DNA of 64,000 nucleotides from NCBI GenBank assembly GCA_902363515.1, contig CABJAN010000014.1, positions 1-64,000 on the forward strand, written 5' to 3'. This DNA is from Bacillota bacterium (GTDB lineage: Bacteria; Bacillota; Clostridia; Lachnospirales; Lachnospiraceae). The notes beneath the pieces were generated by a model that searched no databases, was not told where the DNA came from, and worked only from the letters and a program-made list of their open reading frames with translations. The translations under genes and the position numbers were made by a program. Shown here piece by piece: positions 18,526 to 26,300 of this stretch (position 1 is the first letter of the stretch; each line of letters opens with the position of its first letter).

Positions 18526-19317
18526 ATGATGAAAAGAAAAGCAGGAGTTATGATAGCAGCAATTCTGATTTGTCTGATGTGCAGTATGCCTGTATGGGCC
18601 CGTGCCGGTGGTGGAGGAGGCGGTTCCGGTTCGGGAGGGAGTTCCGGTTCAGGTGGAGGGTCTTTCTCCGGTTCTTCGTCAGATGCTTCAGGCAGCGAGA
18701 GCGGCAATATTGTTGGCGTTTTTGTACAGGGAATGTTTCTTCTGGTGCTTGCCAGCGGAGGGAGCATTGTTCTCATCTGGAAAGGAAAAAAAGCCAAAAG
18801 AAGAAGCCGTCAGGCTATGAAAGTATTTGCACAGATGGAGGATAACTGGGATGCAAAGGAAATCCAGCGCCAGGTAGAAGAAGCCTATTTTCAGATTCAG
18901 GAGTGCTGGAGACGGATGGACATCAGTTATGGAGCGCCCTATTTAAGTGAAGAACTGCAAAAGGAGTTTGACAGTAAAATCCAATGGATGGTTCTCCGAA
19001 ATGAGGAAGTGATTCAGAAGAACGTCAGGCTGCTTCGTGCCATGCCGGTAAGCGTGCAGGATGAACCCGGAGAGGAACAGGATGTTATCTGGTATCTGAT
19101 TCATGGAAAGATGATTGGGTACTATGTGAATCGGGAGAGCCGGAGAGTGGTGCGTGGAAAGACCAGACCAGAAGCATTTTTTGAGTATTGGAAATTTGTG
19201 TACCGTAATAAACGGTGGGTGCTTCAGGAAATCAGGCAGCAAAATGAGATGGATATTGACGCTATGGAAAATACCCAAAGCACGGTTCACAAACTGGATA
19301 AAAAGAAAGGATTGTAA
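18526..19317 (+). CDS. Tim44-like domain protein, secreted or membrane anchored
   Basis: 263 residues. A signal peptide or anchor (residues 1-25) is followed by a Gly/Ser-only tract (about 26-58), a second hydrophobic segment (about 62-85), a basic stop (KGKKAKRRSR), and a soluble domain (about 95-235) that resembles the bacterial Tim44-like/NTF2-like domain seen in proteins with the same Gly-rich leader. Conserved-looking elements are EIQRQVEEAYFQIQECW and FFEYWKFVYRNKRWVLQEI. In mitochondria this fold binds membranes and preproteins; bacterial roles are unknown. ATG 18529 is an equally good start. Confidence 0.7.
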   Translation: MMKRKAGVMIAAILICLMCSMPVWARAGGGGGGSGSGGSSGSGGGSFSGSSSDASGSESGNIVGVFVQGMFLLVLASGGSIVLIWKGKKAKRRSRQAMKVFAQMEDNWDAKEIQRQVEEAYFQIQECWRRMDISYGAPYLSEELQKEFDSKIQWMVLRNEEVIQKNVRLLRAMPVSVQDEPGEEQDVIWYLIHGKMIGYYVNRESRRVVRGKTRPEAFFEYWKFVYRNKRWVLQEIRQQNEMDIDAMENTQSTVHKLDKKKGL

Positions 19318-19336
19318 ACCTATAATGCGAAAATAG

Positions 19337-19365
19337 TTGACAATCTGTGCTCCTTGTGTTAAAGT
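19337..19365 (+). promoter_or_regulatory. promoter of bioY
   Basis: TTGACA, a 17-base spacer and TAAAGT. I looked for a BirA operator around it and found no convincing palindrome. Confidence 0.45.
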
Positions 19366-19396
19366 TACCTCACAACATGAAAAAGGAGCGCAGAAT

Positions 19397-19960
19397 ATGA
19401 CAACAGCAATTCGTGAGAGACAAAGAAGTAAAACTTATGACATGGCATATATCAGCATGTTTACTGTGATTATTGCCATTTGTTCCTGGATTTCCATACC
19501 CATGACCGTACCCTTTACTCTACAGACCTTTGGGGTATTTGCAGCAGTGGGAATTTTAGGAGGCAGAAGGGGAACCATATCCGTTCTTCTCTATATTCTG
19601 CTGGGAGCAATCGGTGTGCCGGTGTTCGCCGGCTTTTCAGGAGGGCTTGGCGTACTGACAGGTAATACCGGAGGTTATATTGTAGGATTTTTGTTTTCTG
19701 CACTGGTTATGTGGGGAATGGAAAAAGCCTTTGGAAAAAGCCGGCTGGTGTTGGGGATTTCCATGGTTCTTGGACTTTTGGCATGCTATACAGTAGGAAC
19801 AGTATGGTTTATGGTTGTGTATGCCCAGGGAGCCGGTTCGGTAGCACTGATGACCGTTTTGGGATGGTGTGTCATTCCTTTTGTTATTCCGGATATGATA
19901 AAAATCGCGGCAGCTTTATTCATCAGCAAAAGAATCGCAGGAGCAATTAAATTAAAATGA
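19397..19960 (+). CDS. bioY: BioY, substrate-binding subunit of the biotin ECF transporter
   Basis: A 187-residue membrane protein with six helices. BioY hallmarks are present: IPMTVPFTLQTFGV near the N-terminus, the GRRGTISVLLYILLGAIGVPVFAGFSGG motif and LTGNTGGYIVGF. ATG 19397 follows AAGGAG; the frame is open to 19337 but those codons lack a ribosome site. It binds biotin and hands it to a shared ECF energy module (EcfA, EcfA', EcfT) encoded elsewhere. The stop codon overlaps the start of the DUF1284 gene. Confidence 0.92.
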   Translation: MTTAIRERQRSKTYDMAYISMFTVIIAICSWISIPMTVPFTLQTFGVFAAVGILGGRRGTISVLLYILLGAIGVPVFAGFSGGLGVLTGNTGGYIVGFLFSALVMWGMEKAFGKSRLVLGISMVLGLLACYTVGTVWFMVVYAQGAGSVALMTVLGWCVIPFVIPDMIKIAAALFISKRIAGAIKLK

Positions 19961-20352
19961 GCAAGAATAAGAGATTGAGGGCGCATCATGGTATGTGCCT
20001 TTCCTTCTTTGAAGGAAAAGGATATAGTGACACCTTTACCCGGCATATGGGACAGGTGCAAAAGATGCTGGAAGCAAATCCCGGCATTACGGTGGCAGCG
20101 CAAAGTGACATGATTTGTGAGAAATGCCCGAATTTAAAGGAAGGTCAATGTCTCAGCGCAGGAAAAGTCCGCTCATATGACAAAGAAGTATTAGCACGCT
20201 GCAATCTACAGGAAAATCAGGAGATTTCATGGAAAGAATTTCACAGACTGGTGGAGGAGAACATTCTTTCAAAGGGAAAAAGAAAGGAAATCTGCAGGGA
20301 TTGCCAGTGGGAAGAAATTTGTTCCAGAAGAGAGAATCAAGGAAAAAAGTAG
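19957..20352 (+). CDS. DUF1284 family cysteine-rich protein
   Basis: A 131-residue soluble protein with the DUF1284 N-terminus (LRAHHGMCLSFFEGKGYSDTFTRHM) and cysteines in MICEKCPNLKEGQC and CRDCQWEEIC, spaced like metal or Fe-S ligands. It overlaps bioY by four bases (ATGA), so the two are translationally coupled. No function is established for the family. Pairing with a biotin importer may be incidental, but a link to biotin synthase Fe-S chemistry could be tested. Confidence 0.75.
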   Translation: MSKNKRLRAHHGMCLSFFEGKGYSDTFTRHMGQVQKMLEANPGITVAAQSDMICEKCPNLKEGQCLSAGKVRSYDKEVLARCNLQENQEISWKEFHRLVEENILSKGKRKEICRDCQWEEICSRRENQGKK

Positions 20353-20378
20353 ACACAATTTCCAAGATGTAGTAAAAT
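20350..20378 (+). promoter_or_regulatory. promoter of the hemerythrin gene
   Basis: TAGACA, a 17-base spacer and TAAAAT lie just after the DUF1284 stop codon. Confidence 0.6.
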
Positions 20379-20414
20379 AGAGATAAATTTTGAAAATCTA
20401 GGAGGTAGTGACGC

Positions 20415-20837
20415 ATGCGTGCAGAATTTGATGAAACATTAGTAACAGGAAATGATATGATTGATGGACAGCATAAGGAATTAATCAGCAGAATTAATCA
20501 GCTTTTAGAAAGCTGTGAAGATGGACAGGGAAAAATCAAAGCAGTCAAAATGCTGGATTATTTAATGGAGTATACAGATTTCCATTTCAGTGCAGAAGAA
20601 AAACTTCAGGAAGAAATTTCTTATCCTGGAATTCAGGAACATAAGGCAAAACATGAAGAATTCAAACAGGCTGTAAAAGAGCTTCAGGAAATGCTGGAAG
20701 AGGAAGAAGGACCAACCGAAGCATTTGTAGCGCAGGTACAGAAAAATGTAGTAGACTGGTTATTTAACCATATCAAAGGCTTTGATCGTTCTGTGGCTGA
20801 GTACAAATACATGGCTTCTAATGCAGAGAGATTATAA
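20415..20837 (+). CDS. bacteriohemerythrin
   Basis: A 140-residue four-helix non-heme di-iron protein. The ligand motifs are in order: DGQHKEL, DFHFSAEE, the HKAKHEEF pair, and the terminal HIKGFDR. It binds oxygen reversibly; in strict anaerobes it is thought to deliver or scavenge oxygen or protect Fe-S enzymes. It has its own promoter and an AGGAGG ribosome site, and is followed 12 bases later by an ArsC-like gene. No signalling domain is attached. Confidence 0.9.
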   Translation: MRAEFDETLVTGNDMIDGQHKELISRINQLLESCEDGQGKIKAVKMLDYLMEYTDFHFSAEEKLQEEISYPGIQEHKAKHEEFKQAVKELQEMLEEEEGPTEAFVAQVQKNVVDWLFNHIKGFDRSVAEYKYMASNAERL

Positions 20838-20849
20838 GGAGAAGAAAAC

Positions 20850-21209
20850 ATGTTGTTTGTAGAATATCCTAAATGTTCTACCTGCCAGAAAGCAAAGAAA
20901 TGGCTGGCAGAGCATCAGGTAACCTTTGAAGACCGACACATTGTAGAGCAGAATCCTACAAAGGAAGAATTAAAGAAGTGGCATGCCATGAGCGGTCTTC
21001 CCTTAAAACGTTTCTTTAACACCAGCGGCAATAAATATAAAGAATTGCAGTTAAAGGACAAACTGCCTTCCATGTCAGAGGAGGAACAGCTGGAACTTCT
21101 GGCAACAGATGGAATGTTGGTAAAACGTCCCATTTTAGTAGGGGAAGATTATGCTGTGCCTGGTTTTAAAGATGCTGTATGGATGGAAAAATTAGGGTTG
21201 ACAGAATAG
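20850..21209 (+). CDS. ArsC/Spx family thiol oxidoreductase
   Basis: A 119-residue thioredoxin-fold protein with the redox motif YPKCSTCQKAKKWL near the N-terminus and the RPILVGEDYAVPGF cis-proline region near the C-terminus. The family includes glutaredoxin-coupled arsenate reductases, Spx and YffB. Both cysteines of CSTC are present, as in Spx-like redox switches, but the RNA-polymerase-binding features of Spx cannot be confirmed. No arsenic genes lie nearby; co-transcription with hemerythrin points to oxidative stress rather than arsenate reduction. Confidence 0.75.
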   Translation: MLFVEYPKCSTCQKAKKWLAEHQVTFEDRHIVEQNPTKEELKKWHAMSGLPLKRFFNTSGNKYKELQLKDKLPSMSEEEQLELLATDGMLVKRPILVGEDYAVPGFKDAVWMEKLGLTE

Positions 21210-21548
21210 TATTCTATGGGATAGACTGATAACTGTCAGGGAAATCCTGCAATTTAGATGAGAAAAGAGGGATAGGATGATTATTTGTTTGTAATACATA
21301 GGGGAACTGAACATGGTTTTCAGAACATCTGTATCAAAGGGGATACAGGTGTATTCCAGTATGAATTGCAGGCAAAAGTCATCAAACAGTCACTTTTTTA
21401 TAAAAATCTGTCAGAAAAACCTCCATATTAGGATGAATCATGCAGAAGGTTTTTTTGAGGGATTCTGTCGCGTAGAAAAGAAAAGCCTGTTTTTGGACTG
21501 GAAGGTCTGAAAACAGGCTTTTCTTTTTAAGTTAAAGGAGACAAGAAT
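21210..21548 (+). other. 339-base non-coding stretch with two hairpins and a terminator
   Basis: No credible gene. A 65-codon open frame at 21313-21510 has no ribosome site and an unlikely composition. Structures seen: ACATCTGTATC/GATACAGGTGT (21325-21352), a terminator-like AAAAACCT/AGGTTTTTT (21415-21457), and a strong terminator at 21480-21528. This arrangement would suit a small RNA or leader ahead of the ABC-F gene, as is common for ABC-F genes controlled by attenuation. Confidence 0.4.
21480..21528 (+). terminator. strong rho-independent terminator or attenuator before the ABC-F gene
   Basis: AAAAGCCTGTTTT pairs with AAAACAGGCTTTT and is followed by CTTTTT. It ends 20 bases before the ABC-F start codon, so it can act as an attenuator for that gene. 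Confidence 0.8.
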
Positions 21549-23075
21549 TTGCAGATTAAACATTTGACTGTAACCCATAAAAAAGATTTTCGTATGTTGC
21601 TGGAGGATTTGTCCTTTGTTTTACAGCCAGGAGATAAAATGGCGGTGATTGGAGAAGAGGGAAATGGGAAATCCACGCTTTTAAAACTAATTTATGAACA
21701 GGAACAGGCAGCAGGCTATGTGGAATATCAGGGAGAAATTTTAACCGGAAATGCCACCATCGGCTATCTGGCACAGGAGTTAGGGGAAGAAGAAAAAGAA
21801 CAGAGTGTATGGGAATTTTTCTCTGAAAATCCTGGTTTCTATAATCAAAGTCCCAGGGAGCTGGCAGATATCGCCAGAAAACTAAGAATTTCTCCTGAAC
21901 TTTTTTATGCAGAGGAAAAAATGGGGCAATTATCAGGAGGAGAAAAAGTAAAACTGCAGCTTGCAGGAATTCTGATGCAAAATCCGGAGATAATTCTGCT
22001 GGATGAGCCTTCCAATGACCTGGATTTGGAAACCCTGGAGTTTCTGGAGCAGTTTATTTTAGAGACCCCGGCAGGAATCCTCTATGTGTCCCATGATGAG
22101 ACCCTGATTGAGCGGACAGCCAATAAAATTTTGCATTTGGAACAGATTCAAAGAAAATCAAAATGCAGATATACAGTAGCCAATATGGACTACAGAACCT
22201 ATATGGAAAACCGAACCAGAACCTTCGCCAATCAGGAACGGATTGCCGGAAAACAAAGAGAAGAATTTGCAAAACAGCAGGAACGGTTTTTGCGGATTCA
22301 GCAAAAGGTAGAACAACAGCAAAACAACATTTCCCGTCAAAATCCCCATGGAGGTCAGCTTTTGAAGAAAAAAATGCATGCAGTGAAATCCATGGAGCAG
22401 CGGTTTGACAGACAGAAAGAAGAATTTCTGGACTATCCGGAGCAGGAAGACGCCATCTTTTTGCGATTTGCAAAAGAGTGCGCAGTACCAGGTGGGAAAA
22501 AGGTGCTGGAGTATTCAGAAGAAAGGCTGGAAGCGGGAAGGAAGGTTCTGGCAGAGAATCTTCTTTTAAGAATACAGGGACCACAGCACGTAGGAATTGT
22601 GGGAAGAAACGGATGTGGAAAAACCACTTTTCTAAGAAAGATTGCCCAAGTTCTTTTGGAAAGAAAAGATCTGAAAGCTGCATATATGCCTCAAAACTAT
22701 GAAGAAAGTATGGATTTGGAGAAAACAGCAGTGGAATTTCTGACAAAAACAGGGGAGAGGGAAGAGGAAAAGCGGATACGCACATATTTAGGAAGTATGA
22801 AATATACAGCAGATGAAATGGTACATCCCATGAAAGAGCTTTCCGGAGGACAGAAGGCAAAGCTGTTTTTTCTGAAAATGAGTATGGAGGGAAGTCAGGT
22901 GCTGGTACTGGATGAACCTACCAGAAACTTTTCGCCACTGTCTAATCCGGTGATCCGTAACATGCTGAAGGAGTTTCCTGGAGCTATTATCAGCGTTTCT
23001 CATGATCGGAAATATTTAAAAGAAGTTTGCAACGTGATTTATGAATTTACAGAAGCAGGTCTGAAAAGGCAATAA
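21549..23075 (+). CDS. ABC-F family ATPase
   Basis: 508 residues with two ABC domains and no membrane part. Domain 1 has Walker A GEEGNGKST and signature LSGGEKVKL; the linker (about 200-300) is rich in Q, K and R as in ribosome-binding ABC-F proteins; domain 2 has GRNGCGKTT and LSGGQKAKL followed by DEPTRNFSPLS, a motif shared with antibiotic-resistance ABC-F proteins such as the Lsa/Vga group. The start is TTG, eight bases after GGAG. These proteins bind the ribosomal E site and rescue stalled or drug-bound ribosomes. Whether this one confers resistance is not known; the terminator just upstream suggests induction by attenuation. Confidence 0.85.
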   Translation: MQIKHLTVTHKKDFRMLLEDLSFVLQPGDKMAVIGEEGNGKSTLLKLIYEQEQAAGYVEYQGEILTGNATIGYLAQELGEEEKEQSVWEFFSENPGFYNQSPRELADIARKLRISPELFYAEEKMGQLSGGEKVKLQLAGILMQNPEIILLDEPSNDLDLETLEFLEQFILETPAGILYVSHDETLIERTANKILHLEQIQRKSKCRYTVANMDYRTYMENRTRTFANQERIAGKQREEFAKQQERFLRIQQKVEQQQNNISRQNPHGGQLLKKKMHAVKSMEQRFDRQKEEFLDYPEQEDAIFLRFAKECAVPGGKKVLEYSEERLEAGRKVLAENLLLRIQGPQHVGIVGRNGCGKTTFLRKIAQVLLERKDLKAAYMPQNYEESMDLEKTAVEFLTKTGEREEEKRIRTYLGSMKYTADEMVHPMKELSGGQKAKLFFLKMSMEGSQVLVLDEPTRNFSPLSNPVIRNMLKEFPGAIISVSHDRKYLKEVCNVIYEFTEAGLKRQ

Positions 23076-23078
23076 AAA

Positions 23079-23135
23079 ATCTTCCTGATAACCAGAAGCG
23101 GAAAATACTTTCGGGTTATCAGGAAGATACTTTTT
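23079..23135. terminator. bidirectional terminator between the ABC-F and thioredoxin genes
   Basis: ATCTTCCTGATAACC pairs perfectly with GGTTATCAGGAAGAT, with T runs on both strands. Confidence 0.9.
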
Positions 23136-23442
23136 ATTTCAGCAGGTCTGCCAGTTGGCTTTTTTGTACCAGACCAACAGATTTTTCAACTACCTGACCG
23201 TTTTTAAATACCAGAACAGTAGGAATATTCATAATGCCAAACTGTGCAGCCAGTGCAGGCTCTGCATCCACGTTTACCTTTCCTACTTTATAGGCGCCAT
23301 TGGCTTCTTCGGCCAGCTCTTCCAGTGTTGGCGCCAGCATTTTGCAGGGCATACACCAGGTTGCCCAGAAGTCTACCATAACCGGAATGGGGGAGTTTAA
23401 TACTTCTTCTGTGAAATTTGCGCTTGTGAATTCCATTGCCAT
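23134..23442 (-). CDS. trxA: thioredoxin with an unusual CMPC active site
   Basis: A 102-residue thioredoxin. The active site reads WCMPCK (C30 and C33) where almost all thioredoxins have WCGPCK; the cis-proline (IPTV) and the rest of the fold (DFWATW, VNVDAEPALAAQFGI) are normal. The start at 23442 leaves eight bases after GGAG; the ATG two codons earlier is too close. It is the second gene of an operon with a thioredoxin-reductase-like flavoprotein, 50 bases upstream, that itself has an odd cofactor region, so the two are likely a dedicated pair. It should reduce protein disulfides in the cytoplasm. Confidence 0.9.
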   Translation of the reverse strand: MAMEFTSANFTEEVLNSPIPVMVDFWATWCMPCKMLAPTLEELAEEANGAYKVGKVNVDAEPALAAQFGIMNIPTVLVFKNGQVVEKSVGLVQKSQLADLLK

Positions 23443-23492
23443 AATCATTTCTCCTTTTTATAATGGATTTTTTTATAGTATAACAGATAAAA

Positions 23493-24371
23493 TTACGGTT
23501 TGGAAGCTTGTTTTAAATAGTTTACCGCTTCGGTGCCTGCCAGAGCGCCTTCGTACACAGCCTTTGCAACTTGCAGCATGCCTCCGGTACAGTCTCCGGC
23601 AGCATAGAGTCCCGGCAGGGCAGTACTGGTATTGGGTTCTATGGCAATGTGGTTATCCTCCAGTACCAGCCCCAGTTTGCGGGCAATATCCGTACTGTCT
23701 GCTGTTCCAAGAGCTACAAACAGGCCTGAGAGGTGGAAAAGACTGCCATCCTCCAGCTTCAGCCAGGAAAGTGCAGGCTCCCCGCCGGCAGAATGAATGG
23801 CTTTGGTATTAACCTGAATCGTGCCAAGCTGGGAAAGAGGAAAAGCAGGCTCTTTTCCATTGGTTAAAATGGTAACCCTGGAAGCAAGAGGTTCTAAGAC
23901 TTTGGCTTCATGAAGAGCATAGAGCCCATGTCCCAGAACAGCTACTTCTTTTTGCCGGTAAAAGAATCCGTCACAAATAGCGCAGTAACTGATACCACTT
24001 CCTTCATATTTTTTTAATTCTTTTAGAGAAAGGGTATTTCGTTTTGTTCCGGTGGCAAGAATCAGAGCCTTGGTATGGAAATCCTCTGTGGCTGTGTGAA
24101 CCAGATAACCTTCTTCATATTCAATGGAAAGAAGCTCTTCCTTTCTGGTGGGAACAGACAGGTCTTGAAGCTGTTTCAGTCCATTTTCGTATAAATCCTT
24201 TCCAGAGAGGGGAGCGGGCATACCGTAGTAATTTTCAATTTTTACAGCTTTTTCCAATGCTCCCCCGTCTTTATAGAGAACCAGAGGGGTAATGCCACAG
24301 CGGGCAGCGTAGATGGCAGCAGAAACTCCAGCAGGACCAGCGCCGGCAATAATAAGTTTTTGGGTATTCAT
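23493..24371 (-). CDS. thioredoxin-reductase-like flavoprotein lacking the usual NADPH motif
   Basis: A 292-residue FAD enzyme of the TrxB family: FAD motif GAGPAG (residues 10-15), redox pair C130/C133 in CAICDG, and the C-terminal FAD motif GLYAAGDCTGG. Where TrxB has GGGNSA and HRRxxxR for NADPH, this protein has GHGLYALHEA and a stretch (ILTNGKEPAF) with no arginine cluster. Pyridine-nucleotide-independent thioredoxin reductases driven by ferredoxin are known in Clostridia and lack the same residues, so ferredoxin dependence is a fair inference. It is co-transcribed with the CMPC thioredoxin. Confidence 0.82.
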   Translation of the reverse strand: MNTQKLIIAGAGPAGVSAAIYAARCGITPLVLYKDGGALEKAVKIENYYGMPAPLSGKDLYENGLKQLQDLSVPTRKEELLSIEYEEGYLVHTATEDFHTKALILATGTKRNTLSLKELKKYEGSGISYCAICDGFFYRQKEVAVLGHGLYALHEAKVLEPLASRVTILTNGKEPAFPLSQLGTIQVNTKAIHSAGGEPALSWLKLEDGSLFHLSGLFVALGTADSTDIARKLGLVLEDNHIAIEPNTSTALPGLYAAGDCTGGMLQVAKAVYEGALAGTEAVNYLKQASKP

Positions 24372-24405
24372 AACAGGTATTCTCCTTTTGAAAATAATTC
24401 TTCCC

Positions 24406-24434
24406 TTTAAAATAGGTTAGAAAAATGATATGAT
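24406..24434 (+). promoter_or_regulatory. promoter of the sirtuin gene
   Basis: TTTAAA, a 17-base spacer and TATGAT, in the 101-base gap between the divergent reductase and sirtuin genes. Confidence 0.45.
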
Positions 24435-24472
24435 AAGGATACCATAAAAATACAGGGGAAGGAAGTGCAGGA

Positions 24473-25213
24473 ATGGGTATTACAGAAAAGAAGCTGGAAG
24501 TACTGCAGAGAATGCTGGATGAAAGCACTTATACCGTAGCGCTGTGCGGTTCAGGTGTAGTAAAAGAATGCGGGCAGCGCACCTTAAAAACGCCGCAAAT
24601 GGCTTATGAGGTGGAGGAGCAGTATGGTGTGTCTCCGGAAGAAATCTTTACAACCGTATATTACAATAACCGGACAGCTCAGTTTTTTGAATTCTATAAG
24701 GAAGAAATCCTGAAAAAACCGGCAAAGGTGACAGAAACCGCCAGAGCCCTGAAAAAAATGGAGGAAGCAGGCAAGCTGCAGTGCATTATAGACAGTAATA
24801 TTTACCAGCAGATGAAGTGTGGCGGATGTAAAAATGTCATTGCCCTTCATGGTTCTATTTATGAAAATACATGTCCTCATTGCGGAAAAATCTACTCTAT
24901 GGAGTATATGAGGGACAGTGAAAAAATTCCACGCTGTGAAAGCTGTGGAACCGTAATACGCCCGGGGGTAAAACTTTTTGGGGAAATGATGAACAGCACC
25001 ATTATGTCAGAAGCTTCCAGCCAGGTTGAACAGGCAGATGTTCTGCTTCTTCTTGGGACTTCTGTGGCATCGGAAGTTTATTCCAAGTATTTGAATCATT
25101 TTGAGGGAAGATATCTGATTCTCATTCATAAGGAAAGACAATTTCTGGATGAACGGGCAGATCTGCTGATTTTAGAAGAGCCAAGAAAGGTTCTTGAAAA
25201 GCTGAAATTTTAG
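24473..25213 (+). CDS. divergent Sir2 (sirtuin) family protein
   Basis: A 246-residue Rossmann protein with a four-cysteine zinc site (CPHC at 134-137 and CESC about 17 residues later) and the catalytic-type histidine H126 in LHGS. The NAD-binding elements of true sirtuins are altered: GAGIS is LCGSGV, the GIPDFR loop is missing, and TQNIDxLH reads IDSNIYQQM. The GTSVASEVY strand matches the GTSLxV motif. It may deacylate a special substrate, use NAD differently, or have lost activity. Sir2-like domains also occur as NAD-consuming defence effectors, but nothing defensive is next to it. Confidence 0.75.
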   Translation: MGITEKKLEVLQRMLDESTYTVALCGSGVVKECGQRTLKTPQMAYEVEEQYGVSPEEIFTTVYYNNRTAQFFEFYKEEILKKPAKVTETARALKKMEEAGKLQCIIDSNIYQQMKCGGCKNVIALHGSIYENTCPHCGKIYSMEYMRDSEKIPRCESCGTVIRPGVKLFGEMMNSTIMSEASSQVEQADVLLLLGTSVASEVYSKYLNHFEGRYLILIHKERQFLDERADLLILEEPRKVLEKLKF

Positions 25214-25582
25214 AAAACAGGGCGGTTCGCCAGAATAGCCAAAGAAAAGATGGTTTATTAGATAATTAAATCATCTTTTCTTTTTTTGTTGCCCTGGACT
25301 ATGGCAAAAAGTAACAAAATTTAAAAGAAAAATAAGGAAAAAAGAGTGAAAAATTAATGACAAAAAAATGACCTATACTAAACGGTATAGAAAAAGTGGA
25401 AAATTTCTCATAAAAAGAAAAGAAAACTTAAAAAAAATACAAGAAAAAATGACGAAATTTAGAGGTTTTTTGAAGAACAAGAGAAAAATTGACAAATCAA
25501 TTAAAGAGCAGTAATGTGTTAAAGGAAATTAAAAGGAAAGGAGAAAACAAACATTCATTAACACAGAAAGGGAGGATGTCCT
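25214..25582 (+). other. 369-base spacer upstream of the ATP synthase operon
   Basis: After the sirtuin terminator the plus strand is very A-rich and pyrimidine-poor (about 25310-25560), with no gene; atpI, often found here, is absent. CTATAC/GTATAG form an inverted repeat at 25373-25390. TTGACA at 25489-25494 is a good -35 but lacks a convincing -10 at 17 bases (TAATGT). GGAGG at 25571-25575 is the atpB ribosome site. Confidence 0.5.
25241..25288 (+). terminator. strong terminator of the sirtuin gene
   Basis: AAAGAAAAGATGGTTTA and TAAATCATCTTTTCTTT form a 17-base stem with one wobble around a nine-base loop, followed by a T run. Confidence 0.9.
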
Positions 25583-26272
25583 ACGAACAGTTTAGCGGAA
25601 CGTATTACGGAAGAACTTAACTGTGAGACCGTATTCACTATTCCCATCTTCGGCGGGATTCCGATAGGAGAATCTGTGGTTGTTACATGGATTATCATGG
25701 CGGCTCTCACACTACTGGCCATTGTGCTTGTCCGAAATCTGAAAGTAGAAAATCCGGGGAAAAAGCAGTTAATGCTGGAGTCATTTATTGGCTTTCTGGA
25801 TGATTTTTTCACAGATATTTTGGGCAAAGAGGGCAGGAGATACATACCGTATCTGATTTCCACAGCTATTTACATCGGAGTGGCGAATCTTATTGGTTTG
25901 CTTGGCTTTAAGCCGCCTACTAAGGATTTGAACGTAACGGCAGCATTGTCCATTATGAGTCTTTTCCTTATTTATTATTCAGGATTCCACAAAAAAGGAA
26001 CCAGGGGGTTTCTGAAAAGCTTTGCAGAACCTATCCCCTTAGTAACTCCTATTAATATCATGGAGATTGCAATCCGCCCCGTATCTTTATGTATGCGGTT
26101 GTTTGGTAACGTGATTGGATCTTTTGTTATTATGGAATTGCTGAAAACCATTATGCCGGCAATTTTGCCCATTCCATTTAGTTTATATTTTGATGTTTTT
26201 GATGGTCTGATTCAGACCTATGTATTTGTTTTTTTAACCTCTCTCTTTATTAAAGAGCAGATAGAAGACTAA
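25583..26272 (+). CDS. atpB: ATP synthase subunit a, with ACG at the expected start
   Basis: Membrane subunit a of the F-type ATP synthase, about 229 residues if begun at 25583. The essential arginine is in SLCMRLFGNVIGS and five or six membrane helices are evident. Codons from 25583 read as a typical N-terminus (NSLAERITEELNCETVFTI) and follow GGAGG with an ideal seven-base gap, but the codon there is ACG. The first in-frame ATG, GTG or TTG is GTG 25676, which would remove 31 coding-looking residues and has a poor ribosome site. An out-of-frame ATG at 25576 gives only 14 codons. Either ACG is used, or ATG mutated, or the base is wrong. Confidence 0.85.
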   Translation, partial: TNSLAERITEELNCETVFTIPIFGGIPIGESVVVTWIIMAALTLLAIVLVRNLKVENPGKKQLMLESFIGFLDDFFTDILGKEGRRYIPYLISTAIYIGVANLIGLLGFKPPTKDLNVTAALSIMSLFLIYYSGFHKKGTRGFLKSFAEPIPLVTPINIMEIAIRPVSLCMRLFGNVIGSFVIMELLKTIMPAILPIPFSLYFDVFDGLIQTYVFVFLTSLFIKEQIED

Positions 26273-26300
26273 AGTTTAAGAAGAAAAGGAGAAATGAATT

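Noticed and set aside
21313..21510. A 65-codon open frame on the plus strand
   Set aside because: No ribosome site, irregular composition and overlap with two hairpins; better explained as non-coding.
22054..22860. A 268-codon minus-strand open frame inside the ABC-F gene
   Set aside because: It is a shadow of a strongly supported ABC-F coding sequence; the product is Phe/Pro/Ser-rich with no domain.
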